The notes under the pieces were generated by a model. That model worked only from the letters and a program-made list of their open reading frames with translations, was not told where the DNA came from and did no database searches. A stretch of DNA of 63,110 bases from Burkholderiales bacterium (lineage in GTDB: Bacteria > Pseudomonadota > Gammaproteobacteria > Burkholderiales > Usitatibacteraceae): assembly GCA_025360815.1 (NCBI GenBank), contig JANYBL010000110.1:1-63110 (forward strand), read 5' to 3'. A program made the position numbers and the translations under genes. Every line of letters begins with the position of its first letter. Positions within the stretch are counted from its first letter, which is position 1. Below, one piece after another: positions 54,950-61,905 of this stretch.

Positions 54950-56393
54950 AATCTTTGCTCAATTTAACGCCGCCGTTGTCGGCGCCGCATTGACGCTAAC
55001 GATCTCAGGCTGCACTTTCGGTCCGGATTACGTGCGTCCCAAACTGGAATTACCGGCTTCGGTCACTGTTGTGACGCAATCAGCAGCGGTTCCAACCGTC
55101 GCTTCTACCCCGCCGCCAAATTGGTGGCAGGTATTTCAGGACGCCTACCTCGATAAATTGGTGAATGAAGCGTTGGCGAATAACCATAATTTGCGTGCAG
55201 CGGCCGCGCGCGTTACCGAGGCCGACACACAATTTAAAGTGGTTAAGTCCGACGAGCTACCGATTATCTACGCAACAGCGGGACGCAACCGAAGCCGCAA
55301 TTCAGAGAAATCCAGTAATTTTCAGACCAATATGCCGCTTGAAACCACGACCAATCGTGCGTCACTCAATGTGTCTTGGGAGATCGATTTCTGGGGAAAA
55401 TTTCGTCGCGCTACAGAAGCGGCGCGGGCTGATTTGTTGAGCATTGAGGCCAATCAGGATGCGTTACGCCTCTCGATCGCCAGCCAGACTGCTCAGGGCT
55501 ATCTTGCGCTGTGTTCACTCGACGCCCAACTTGCTGCGACGCAGCTCGGTCTGCGACGCGCTAAAGAAGGCTTCGAGATGCAGAAGAAGCGCTTCGATGC
55601 CGGTGTGGCATCCGAGTTCGAATATCGCCAACGCGAGGCCGAATACGATGCAACGCTTGCCCAGCTTCCGGCAGTAGAAGAAGCACGGGGCCGCCAAGAG
55701 CGTGCGTTGCTGGTCCTGCTGGGTCGTACGCCGAAGGCAATTTTGGGCGATAAACTGGCGCGTCCGGATGCGGGCATAAACACGATCAAAGCGCCGCAGG
55801 CGCTGCCAGTTGGCATCTCATCTGCGTTAATGTTGAATCGGCCTGATGTGCGCGAAGCGGAACAAAAACTCGTTGCAACCAATGCCCGCATCGGCGTTGC
55901 ACGTGCGGCCTATTTCCCCTCAATCTCGCTCACCGGTGATTATGGTGGTGAAAGCGCGTCGTTATCCGATTTGTTTTCCGGTTCGGCGCGAACTTGGCAG
56001 TTTGCAGGCAATCTCACACAAGCACTTTGGGGTTCTGGGCGACTGAACAATCAAGCAGCCGCTTCCGAGGCACGAAACGAGCAAGCCCTGCAAAACTATC
56101 GCAGCACTGTATCGAACGCGTTTCGCGAAGTGGCTGATGCGCTTGGTGCCTACGCAAAATCAAGGACGGTGGCCGATGCTGAAACACGACGCCAAGCATC
56201 CCTGCATAAAACTTGGGAGCTTGCCAAACTACGATTTGATCGGGGCGTATCAAGCCAGCTTGATGTGATCGATGCCGAGCGGGGATTGCTGCTGGCGGAA
56301 TTCGATCGCATCGCGGCGGATCGTGATTTAAAACTTGCGGTTGCCGATTTTTATCGGGCGCTTGGCGGTACAACGCAGGCCTCAAACCCGTAA
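54942..56393 (+). CDS. RND efflux outer-membrane channel, OprM/NodT type
   Basis: ATG at 54942 follows AAGGGA; it overlaps the pump stop by 8 bp. The 483-residue lipoprotein has the signal VVGAALTLTISGCTFGPDY with the lipid-attached Cys. Two OEP repeats follow, with NWWQVFQDAYLDKLVNEAL, the coiled-coil helices and LNVSWEIDFWGKFRRATEAA. It forms the trimeric exit duct with the adaptor and pump. Residues and length (about 480) are normal for the family. Confidence 0.94.
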   Translation: MNKIFAQFNAAVVGAALTLTISGCTFGPDYVRPKLELPASVTVVTQSAAVPTVASTPPPNWWQVFQDAYLDKLVNEALANNHNLRAAAARVTEADTQFKVVKSDELPIIYATAGRNRSRNSEKSSNFQTNMPLETTTNRASLNVSWEIDFWGKFRRATEAARADLLSIEANQDALRLSIASQTAQGYLALCSLDAQLAATQLGLRRAKEGFEMQKKRFDAGVASEFEYRQREAEYDATLAQLPAVEEARGRQERALLVLLGRTPKAILGDKLARPDAGINTIKAPQALPVGISSALMLNRPDVREAEQKLVATNARIGVARAAYFPSISLTGDYGGESASLSDLFSGSARTWQFAGNLTQALWGSGRLNNQAAASEARNEQALQNYRSTVSNAFREVADALGAYAKSRTVADAETRRQASLHKTWELAKLRFDRGVSSQLDVIDAERGLLLAEFDRIAADRDLKLAVADFYRALGGTTQASNP

Positions 56394-56467
56394 TTATTTT
56401 TGCTCGACGGAAGGCCGACAAGCTAAGGTCTGCCTTCCGGCGCCCGCTTTGAGATGTTGAATATTTC

Positions 56468-56944
56468 TTAAGGCTTTTGTAGCGCGCTTGCATAACGCAA
56501 TCGCTGGATAATCCACCAGATATGCCCTTCAATATCAACCGCACTATCGCCGCGATCTGCCCAATGTTCAGCGCCGTCGTCATGGGTTGAAGGCGCATCA
56601 GCAATTGTCGCGCCAGATGCACGTCCTTGTTCTCCGTGCGCGTCGGCATCGTCGACGTAGAGTATGATACTTCGCGAGTTCCCGCCAAGGAGCGATTGCG
56701 AACTTTTCAGCATGGCTTTCCAAGAATCGACGCTTGCATCGCCGCGCTCCTGCGCGATCATGATCACCGCCTCGCCATAGGTTAGATCGCTATGCAAAAC
56801 GCGGCCATCGTCATCTTTAATTTTAAAGCGCACCGCAAAACCGGGCGCGCGGCACTGCCAATCAACAGCTGCCGCCTCGCCGTAAACCAACGCGCTTGAA
56901 AGCAGTGGCCAATCGGCCGGTGCTGGGATCATTGGCATTGTCAT
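56468..56944 (-). CDS. VOC (glyoxalase-like) superfamily protein
   Basis: The 158-residue protein shows the C-terminal half of a VOC module: IILYVDDADAHGEQGRASGATI, then a loop, then AVDIEGHIWWIIQRLRY, where family members have DPEGHLW. The N-terminal half is weaker (FAVRFKIKDDDGRVLHSDL, AVIMIAQE). PhnB/YdfO-like members are dimeric metal-binding or binding proteins of varied function. Substrate is unknown. It lies alone on the minus strand between the efflux operon and a membrane-protein gene. Confidence 0.72.
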   Translation of the reverse strand: MTMPMIPAPADWPLLSSALVYGEAAAVDWQCRAPGFAVRFKIKDDDGRVLHSDLTYGEAVIMIAQERGDASVDSWKAMLKSSQSLLGGNSRSIILYVDDADAHGEQGRASGATIADAPSTHDDGAEHWADRGDSAVDIEGHIWWIIQRLRYASALQKP

Positions 56945-57030
56945 CTTTAGCGCCCCTCTGGCAGGGAACGAATCAAATCGTCAGGATTTAAGTCAACATC
57001 AGCGCATTCGGAAGATCACTGTTTACGACA

Positions 57031-57069
57031 AAAAACCCTCAAACTCAGCTCTGGGAGCCGAGTTTGAGG
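57031..57069 (-). terminator. Intrinsic terminator after the membrane-protein gene
   Basis: On the minus strand the stem CCTCAAACTC / GAGTTTGAGG (extended by an imperfect inner part) is followed by a T-rich run (57030-57035). It lies about 30 bp after the stop of the gene at 57098-57655. Confidence 0.85.
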
Positions 57070-57097
57070 CGTCTTTTCTTTATAAAATCAACGAATA

Positions 57098-57655
57098 TCA
57101 AGGCCAAAGCCAAATAAATGCGAGCGCACTCACCGTGCCATAAATTAGCGCATCGAGCACATCCTTGGCCGCACTTCCCCAAGGCTTGCCCATCCAAATC
57201 GCGGCCTGCACACCGCCGCAGCCATAAGCAAAAAAACTGAACATGCCAACCAGATGTCCGCCCCTATTCCCGCCGCCCTGTAACCCCACCATTTGCAACG
57301 CCAACATCGCTGCCACAGCCGCGATCACCATATTCAACACAAACCATTGCGAAAGCGCACCACCCATTTTGATGTCACCGTTGGCCTTGACCGTTAAAAA
57401 TGCGATCGGCCCTTCACGATATTTTTGTTGTATGGACTCTGTTTGCATTTCTTTCATATCGTAAATATGCGGCATGATGTATTGACCTGGCGCAGGGGCA
57501 TTGGCGCGCACAGCGGCGCGAACCTCGTCTTCATTTCCGAGCTTCATGTAATCCGAGTTATGCCACTTAAAGACCATGTGAATCAAACTGCTCGCGACAA
57601 AAACGGCAACGGCGGTAACAACAATTGGTAACCATAGCTGAAGGACTTGGCTCAT
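57098..57655 (-). CDS. Conserved membrane protein of unknown function
   Basis: The 185-residue protein has a first hydrophobic segment (LWLPIVVTAVAVFVASSLIH), then a polar part with WHNSDYMKLGNEDEVRAAVR and GQYIMPHIYDMKEMQ. Two further hydrophobic blocks follow in the C-terminal half (VLNMVIAAVAAMLALQMVG and the last 25 residues). It appears to be an inner-membrane protein of a conserved hypothetical family that I cannot name with certainty. GAGGAGAAT precedes the start. It is transcribed alone and ends at a good terminator. Confidence 0.7.
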   Translation of the reverse strand: MSQVLQLWLPIVVTAVAVFVASSLIHMVFKWHNSDYMKLGNEDEVRAAVRANAPAPGQYIMPHIYDMKEMQTESIQQKYREGPIAFLTVKANGDIKMGGALSQWFVLNMVIAAVAAMLALQMVGLQGGGNRGGHLVGMFSFFAYGCGGVQAAIWMGKPWGSAAKDVLDALIYGTVSALAFIWLWP

Positions 57656-57971
57656 TTTTATTCTCCTCGTGGATGAATGCAGACCATATAAAACCAGTTC
57701 GCCAACTTAATTAAGAGCCTAGGCTAGTCTGCAAATGAAATCATAGGCTTTTTTTAATATTTCTTGCTTGTATGCTGGGTTTGTATGCCGGGTTCGGGCA
57801 ATTATTTCAGGTAAGCCAGCACCGCAACGTATTAAAATCAGTGCAGAAGATTAATATTTACGCGCCAATTGGATTAGCAGCATCTTTCTCCAATTGACCA
57901 CAAAACTGGACATGCTTTGTACACAGCGCCGGCTGAGTAAATCAAAAGCCGCTGCTTACCCGAACTAGTTA

Positions 57972-58004
57972 TTGCCTAAGAGTTGCCTAAAAGTTGCCTA
58001 AAAA
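57972..58004. repeat. Three tandem 11-bp repeats beside the attachment site
   Basis: TTGCCTAAGAG, TTGCCTAAAAG and TTGCCTAAAAA follow one another without gaps, ending at the terminator of the former tRNA-Glu gene. They are on the chromosomal side of the tRNA fragment. A role as protein-binding iterons is possible but not shown. Confidence 0.8.
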
Positions 58005-58038
58005 CAAAAACGGCCTACATTAGAAAATGTAAGCCGTT
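58001..58038 (-). terminator. Terminator of the disrupted tRNA-Glu gene
   Basis: On the minus strand the stem AACGGCTTACAT / ATGTAGGCCGTT (one mismatch, 6-nt loop) is followed by TTTTTGTTTT. It lies directly past the tRNA-Glu 3' fragment in its direction of transcription, so it looks like the original tRNA terminator left on the chromosome side. Confidence 0.8.
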
Positions 58039-58046
58039 GTTCGTGC

Positions 58047-58090
58047 TGGCGTCCCCAACCGGATTCGAACCGGTGTTATCGCCGTGAAAG
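58047..58090 (-). other. Attachment site: 3' fragment of a tRNA-Glu gene
   Basis: Read on the minus strand, 44 nt give an anticodon loop CTTTCAC (anticodon TTC, Glu), the 3' side of the anticodon stem, a T-arm with GGTTCGAATCC, the acceptor 3' strand GGGGAC and an encoded GCCA end. The 5' half of the tRNA, including the D-arm, is missing; unrelated sequence follows at 58091. This is the usual form of the left end of an element inserted in a tRNA gene, with an intact tRNA-Glu expected at the other end beyond the window. Confidence 0.85.
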
Positions 58091-58199
58091 AGTTCTAACT
58101 AAGACTTTTGCGAACATCAGTAGATTTCGTAACCATTTGATTCTCTTGCAAGTTGAGGCTTTTCAGCCTACCATTGTCTATGGCGGTCTAACCATGAAA

Positions 58200-58221
58200 T
58201 CTAGACACAATCTAGACACGG
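58200..58221. repeat. Two tandem 11-bp repeats upstream of the integrase
   Basis: TCTAGACACAA (58200-58210) and TCTAGACACGG (58211-58221) lie 20-40 bp before the integrase start, inside the element. They could be arm-type integrase sites or an autoregulatory operator; this is inference from position. Confidence 0.6.
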
Positions 58222-58239
58222 AGCTTTTGGAGGTATTCA

Positions 58240-59523
58240 ATGGCGCAAAAAATGCGCGATGCGCAGCTAGAAAAAAGAAGCAACCGCCTGAAATTGCCGC
58301 TTCGCACACGGAAATACAAAGTGCTGGATACGGGGGTCGCACTCAGCTACCGCCGAACGTCCGAGGATTTTGGGACGTGGGCCGTACGGCTGGCACTGGC
58401 AGATGGCAAATACACGCTAGAGACCCTCGGCACCGCAGACGACTACGCTGATGCCAACGGCGAGACAATTCTCAGCTTCGGTCAGGCGCAAGCGAAGGCA
58501 CTCAACCGATTTAGGGAGCACCAGGAGGCTGGTGGGGTAATCAAGCCCTCCATTACCGTTCGAGAAGCAGCAGAACGCTATATGGAATGGTTTAAGGTCA
58601 ATAGCAAGTCGGTCACGGCGACGCAGACGACCATCGATGCGCACATCCTGCCGACGTTCGGCGAGACGCCTCTAAAGGATCTCGATTCAGAGCGCATAAA
58701 AAATTGGCACACGCGCCTTGCGGCGAAGGCCGCTCGAAAACGCAGACGCTTCGGCGCTGCCATCGCGCACCGCGAAAAGCCGGGAACAGACGACGAAAAG
58801 CGTTCACGCAAGTCAACGGCAAATCGAATTCTGACGGTGCTCAAGGCCATTCTTAACCACGCATTCGACGCCAAATTAGTGGCGAACAATAGCGAATGGA
58901 AAACGGTGAAGCCCTTCAAGAGTGTGGACGAGCCGATCGTGCGCTTTTTGAAGGCTGAAGAGGCCACCCGACTCATCAATGCCTGCGCGGAAGATTTTCG
59001 CCGACTCGTGAAAGCTGCGCTCATGACGGGCGCTCGTTATTCCGAGTTAGCGGGCGTTAGGGTGGAGGACTACTCGCCCGAGACGAGGCAGGTCTTCATT
59101 AGTCCGCGTAAATCAGGCAAGGGACGCCATGTACCACTGACCGCCGAGGGTGCGGCGCTGTTCGCCACCTGTACGGATGGCAAGATTGGCGAAGCCCTCA
59201 TATTTCAACGCAAGGACGGCACGGCCTGGGGGAAGAACTATCAGGTTCGCCCGCTACTGGAAGCCTGCAAAGTTGCCAAGATCGTGCCGTCGACCGGCTT
59301 TCACGAATTGCGCCACACCTACGCAAGTTTTCTGGCGAACGCTGGTGCGGACTTGCTCACGATTTCCAAACTACTAGGACACGCCGACACGCGCATCACG
59401 TCACGCCACTACGCACACTTGTGCGACAAGACATTGCGCAATGCGGTCGAAAAATACCTGCCGGAACTGGGCGCAGAGCCGGACTGCAAAGTTACATTCA
59501 TCAACGCCAAACGACACCAGTAG
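58240..59523 (+). CDS. Tyrosine recombinase (phage-type integrase)
   Basis: The 427-residue protein starts at 58240 after GGAGG. It has a SAM-like core-binding domain (about residues 110-225; ERYMEWFKVNSKSVTATQTT) and a C-terminal catalytic domain. The catalytic set is R266 (MTGARYSEL), H355 and R358 (HELRHTYASF), and the nucleophile Y391 (SRHYAHL). The N-terminal 60 residues hold an arm-binding-like region. It should integrate the element by recombination at the adjacent tRNA-Glu site. The toxin gene follows 15 bp downstream. Confidence 0.95.
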   Translation: MAQKMRDAQLEKRSNRLKLPLRTRKYKVLDTGVALSYRRTSEDFGTWAVRLALADGKYTLETLGTADDYADANGETILSFGQAQAKALNRFREHQEAGGVIKPSITVREAAERYMEWFKVNSKSVTATQTTIDAHILPTFGETPLKDLDSERIKNWHTRLAAKAARKRRRFGAAIAHREKPGTDDEKRSRKSTANRILTVLKAILNHAFDAKLVANNSEWKTVKPFKSVDEPIVRFLKAEEATRLINACAEDFRRLVKAALMTGARYSELAGVRVEDYSPETRQVFISPRKSGKGRHVPLTAEGAALFATCTDGKIGEALIFQRKDGTAWGKNYQVRPLLEACKVAKIVPSTGFHELRHTYASFLANAGADLLTISKLLGHADTRITSRHYAHLCDKTLRNAVEKYLPELGAEPDCKVTFINAKRHQ

Positions 59524-59538
59524 CTTTTAAGATACAAT

Positions 59539-59862
59539 ATGCTCACGCTTAAAATCTACGTAGATCGCAAGGGCAAAGCAATCTTCGCTGATTGGCTTAA
59601 AGCCCTACGAGACACGCAGGCACGGGCAAGGATTGATGTGCGCTTGAACCGTCTTGCGAATGGCCTCGCGGGCGATGCAAAGGTCGTCGGCCAAGGCGTC
59701 ACGGAGCTTCGCATAGATTGGGGTCCGGGTTACCGCGTGTACTTTGCGCGGGATGGTGCGGCGGTCGTGCTGCTACTTTGTGGTGGCGACAAGCGCACCC
59801 AACAAAAGGATATTGAACATGCTATCGAATACTGGAAAGACTACCAAGCGCGTCGCGACTAA
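59539..59862 (+). CDS. Type II toxin, HigB/RelE superfamily (phage Gp49-like)
   Basis: The 107-residue protein fits the phage-derived Gp49-like/HigB-2 group: KAIFADWLKALRDTQARARI at the N-terminus, GVTELRIDWGPGYRVYFAR in the core, and LLCGGDKRTQQKDIEHA in the C-terminal part with the usual basic residues. Such toxins cleave mRNA at the ribosome. The antitoxin gene overlaps its 3' end by 44 bp in the toxin-first order typical of higBA. It probably stabilises the element. The specific cleavage site is unknown. Confidence 0.88.
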   Translation: MLTLKIYVDRKGKAIFADWLKALRDTQARARIDVRLNRLANGLAGDAKVVGQGVTELRIDWGPGYRVYFARDGAAVVLLLCGGDKRTQQKDIEHAIEYWKDYQARRD

Positions 59863-60211
59863 GGTTGCGGGCGTCCGCAAAGCTGCGACCGTGAAGCCTT
59901 CCACCGCTGCTCGCAGCGTGGACTACAAGCCCTCGCAGCACGCTTGGCTGCGTGCTGATGCTGCGTACGCGGCGGCGTTCCTTGAAGCCGCACTCGAAAC
60001 AGGAGACCCGGGCGATCTCATGGCCGCACTTCGTGACATTGCCGACGCGCACGGCGGCGTAGCAGAAATCGCCAAGATCACGGGACTCAGCCGCGAGACG
60101 TTGTACCGCACCCTCTCCAAAAAAGGCAACCCGCAGTTATCGAGCCTGATGCCAATATTGCAGGCAACAGGCTTGCGAATTGCAATTGCGCCACTAACGG
60201 GGGCGGCGTGA
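59819..60211 (+). CDS. Type II antitoxin, HigA-like Xre-type
   Basis: ATG at 59819 follows AAAAGGA; a longer frame from 59744 would run through the toxin's frame-shifted sequence and is unlikely. The 130-residue protein has a basic, Ala-rich N-terminus of about 40 residues, longer than usual. The DNA-binding part follows: LMAALRDIADAHGGVAEIAK, GLSRETLYRTLSKKGNPQL and ILQATGLRIAIAPL. This is the addiction-module antidote (TIGR02684-like) pattern. It should neutralise the toxin and repress the pair's own promoter. Confidence 0.87.
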   Translation: MLSNTGKTTKRVATKVAGVRKAATVKPSTAARSVDYKPSQHAWLRADAAYAAAFLEAALETGDPGDLMAALRDIADAHGGVAEIAKITGLSRETLYRTLSKKGNPQLSSLMPILQATGLRIAIAPLTGAA

Positions 60212-60263
60212 TGATGTTGTTTAGACATCCTCTACAAGTCGGCAGTTAAAAGGCAAAAGGCGC

Positions 60264-60860
60264 ATGAGCTCGAAAAAGCAGGCTGCCGACCGGATTCGAG
60301 AACAGTTTTTCGATAGCGCAACTGAGAAACTCACAGCCCTTGAACAAAGGGATTTGGCATCGGTATTTAAGTCTCTCGGCGACGATGCGAGTTTTCCGGC
60401 GTTTTTGCAGCTGGAAATGGGCGATACGCAGTTAGCTCAGATTCGACAGCAGGTTCACTTAGGCGATACGCAAGCCATGCTTGATCTTTTCATGATCGTG
60501 GCGCGCGCCCTGCGATACTTTGACGCTCTGCCGCAAAACACTCGTGAGGCATTGGCGCATGGACTTGAAACGACGACAAGAAAGTTGACTGACGGCGGAG
60601 ACTTTTTGCCGAAAAAGCGCGGTCGCCCGCCTAGCTCAATACCAGATGGGATGCTGGTCTCGGAGGCGCTGTCAATAGCACTCAATGTCGAAATGGAACG
60701 GGCAACAGGCCCGACGGTAGAAGAGGCATTTAAGAATATCGCCGACGAGCGCGGGCTGACGGAGGAGTTGGTTAGAAAACATTGGCGGAAGAACCACAAG
60801 ACCGCAAAGGTTTTGCTCAAGCAAATCGTCTGGATTGGCCAAACCATATCCAGCATATAG
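60264..60860 (+). CDS. Element protein of unknown function with an AT-hook-like motif
   Basis: The 198-residue protein is mostly helical and charged. Its middle carries PKKRGRPPSS (about residues 114-123), matching the AT-hook core R-G-R-P that binds the minor groove of AT-rich DNA. The C-terminal part (EEAFKNIADERGLTEELVRKHWRKN) resembles a helix-turn-helix. I do not recognise the family. It follows the antitoxin by 52 bp and ends 14 bp before a perfect inverted repeat, so a DNA-binding or regulatory role in the element is a reasonable guess. Confidence 0.65.
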   Translation: MSSKKQAADRIREQFFDSATEKLTALEQRDLASVFKSLGDDASFPAFLQLEMGDTQLAQIRQQVHLGDTQAMLDLFMIVARALRYFDALPQNTREALAHGLETTTRKLTDGGDFLPKKRGRPPSSIPDGMLVSEALSIALNVEMERATGPTVEEAFKNIADERGLTEELVRKHWRKNHKTAKVLLKQIVWIGQTISSI

Positions 60861-60874
60861 GGCAGACAAAGACG

Positions 60875-60904
60875 TTGTACGAAATTCAGCACAATTTCGT
60901 ACAA
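60875..60904. promoter_or_regulatory. Perfect 12-bp inverted repeat upstream of the AlpA-like gene
   Basis: TTGTACGAAATT (60875-60886) and AATTTCGTACAA (60893-60904) are exact complements around the 6-nt spacer CAGCAC. No T-tract follows on either strand, so an operator or replication-related site is more likely than a terminator. It lies 80 bp before the AlpA-like start. Confidence 0.75.
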
Positions 60905-60983
60905 TGACATCGCAATAGGTGCAGACTAAAGTGACTCCTACTGAGACGACGCTGTGTCTTCTCAAACATCAACAGGAGCCACT

Positions 60984-61190
60984 ATGTATCCAACACCCGC
61001 AGCACAAGCCGCAGGCTGGACCATCCCAGACTGGTGTCGAGCAACTTCAATCAGCCGAGCATCTTTTTATCTACTCGCCCAGCGACCTGAGACCGTAAAA
61101 CTCGGCCGACGCACCGTTGTGATTGAATCGCCCCGTGACTACCTCGCGCGCATAGCCAACTCACAAAAGGTTGCGGGATGTTCGCGATGA
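60984..61190 (+). CDS. AlpA-like small DNA-binding regulator
   Basis: ATG at 60984 follows AGGAG; a GTG frame from 60954 is less likely. The 68-residue protein has a winged-helix/MerR-like pattern (IPDWCRATSISRASFYLLAQ, then ETVKLGRRTVVIESPRDYL), seen in AlpA and excisionase-like proteins of mobile elements. Such proteins can control integrase or act as excision factors. It is the first gene of the tightly packed run that continues to the primase-helicase. Confidence 0.72.
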   Translation: MYPTPAAQAAGWTIPDWCRATSISRASFYLLAQRPETVKLGRRTVVIESPRDYLARIANSQKVAGCSR

Positions 61191-61510
61191 ACGCCCGCCA
61201 TAAAAAGAAAAACCCATCGAACCGGGGGGCAGATGGGCTTTTTGATACAACACAAAACAGTACAAATTCTACGCCACTAGCCGACAGAATCAAAGCCGCA
61301 TTTTTAGCCGGTCGGACGGTATGCGCGATTGATTTTGTCGAGCACCACCGAGCGGAAGCGTTGGGCGCCATCGCCACACTACGTGACAAACTGCCGATAA
61401 CCCAGGGCTGGCGAACGGTTCGCCAGTCCCAGCTATCGGAAACACAGTTAAAAGCGAGGACATACTTCATTCGCGGCGAGCACCTACGCGGAGAGGTGAG
61501 TCATGCTTAA
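61178..61510 (+). CDS. Element protein of unknown function
   Basis: The 110-residue protein starts at 61178 after AAAAGG, overlapping the AlpA-like gene by 13 bp; ATG at 61187 would give an ATGA overlap. The N-terminus is basic and polar (NARHKKKNPSNRGADG). The rest (residues about 35-100; LADRIKAAFLAGRTVCAIDFVE, then GAIATLRDKLPITQGW) looks like a helix-turn-helix module of the type found before replication genes of satellites. I do not recognise a named family. Confidence 0.65.
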   Translation: MFAMNARHKKKNPSNRGADGLFDTTQNSTNSTPLADRIKAAFLAGRTVCAIDFVEHHRAEALGAIATLRDKLPITQGWRTVRQSQLSETQLKARTYFIRGEHLRGEVSHA

Positions 61511-61610
61511 GAAATTAAAGGCGCTCATCGTGACGTTAGCCGTATGGGGATTGATCCCGGCAAACATCGCAACGTGGCTTATCCGAGTGGGAGGGTTGAC
61601 GCATGAATAA
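61503..61610 (+). CDS. Thirty-five-residue membrane microprotein
   Basis: This frame (MLKKLKALIVTLAVWGLIPA, then NIATWLIRVGGLTHE) has a basic start and a hydrophobic helix. It overlaps the previous gene by 8 bp and the next gene by 8 bp, so it fits exactly into a translationally coupled chain. That placement is the main evidence that it is a real gene. The function is unknown; it may also serve mainly to couple translation. Confidence 0.55.
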   Translation: MLKKLKALIVTLAVWGLIPANIATWLIRVGGLTHE

Positions 61611-61905
61611 CGCAACCCTACACCGGCGGACGTTGATTAAAGACTCACTACCAGCACCGCACCACTACCTAGCCAAGCGTGACCTACTGAAGCGCCTGCC
61701 ACGGGGCGAATGGGCGGTTATCACTTGCCCGGCACACAAGGGTGGCGCGGAGAAAACACCAAGCCTGTCCGTGTCCCTAGTTGATGGGCATTTCCGGTGC
61801 TTCGCGTGTGGTGCATCTGGCGGCGATATTGTGGCTTTGCATCGCTTGATGACCGGCCAGAAATTTATAGATGCTGTCCGAGACTTGGGAGGCCGCTTTG
61901 AGTGA
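61603..61905 (+). CDS. CHC2-type zinc-finger primase subunit
   Basis: The 100-residue protein is a stand-alone primase zinc ribbon: ITCPAHKGG with C42 and H45, and HFRCFACGASGGDIV with C66 and C69, the CHC2 pattern of DnaG-type primases. The end (LMTGQKFIDAVRDLGGRF) is also typical. The TOPRIM and helicase parts lie on the next gene, which overlaps by 8 bp, so the primase is split across two chains. It should recognise template start sites in replication of the element. Confidence 0.9.
   Translation: MNNATLHRRTLIKDSLPAPHHYLAKRDLLKRLPRGEWAVITCPAHKGGAEKTPSLSVSLVDGHFRCFACGASGGDIVALHRLMTGQKFIDAVRDLGGRFE

Larger units (their letters stand above)
57656..58239. other. Gene-free chromosome/element junction
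   Basis: About 580 bp without a convincing gene. From left to right: a 13-bp tandem duplication near 57769-57795 (TTGTATGC-GGGTT units), three 11-bp tandem copies (57972-58004), a minus-strand terminator (58001-58038), the tRNA-Glu 3' fragment (58047-58090), and two 11-bp copies before the integrase (58200-58221). Confidence 0.7.

Noticed and set aside
58047-58090. Functional tRNA-Glu gene
   Set aside because: Only the 3' part is present; the D-arm, the 5' acceptor strand and the 5' side of the anticodon stem are missing.
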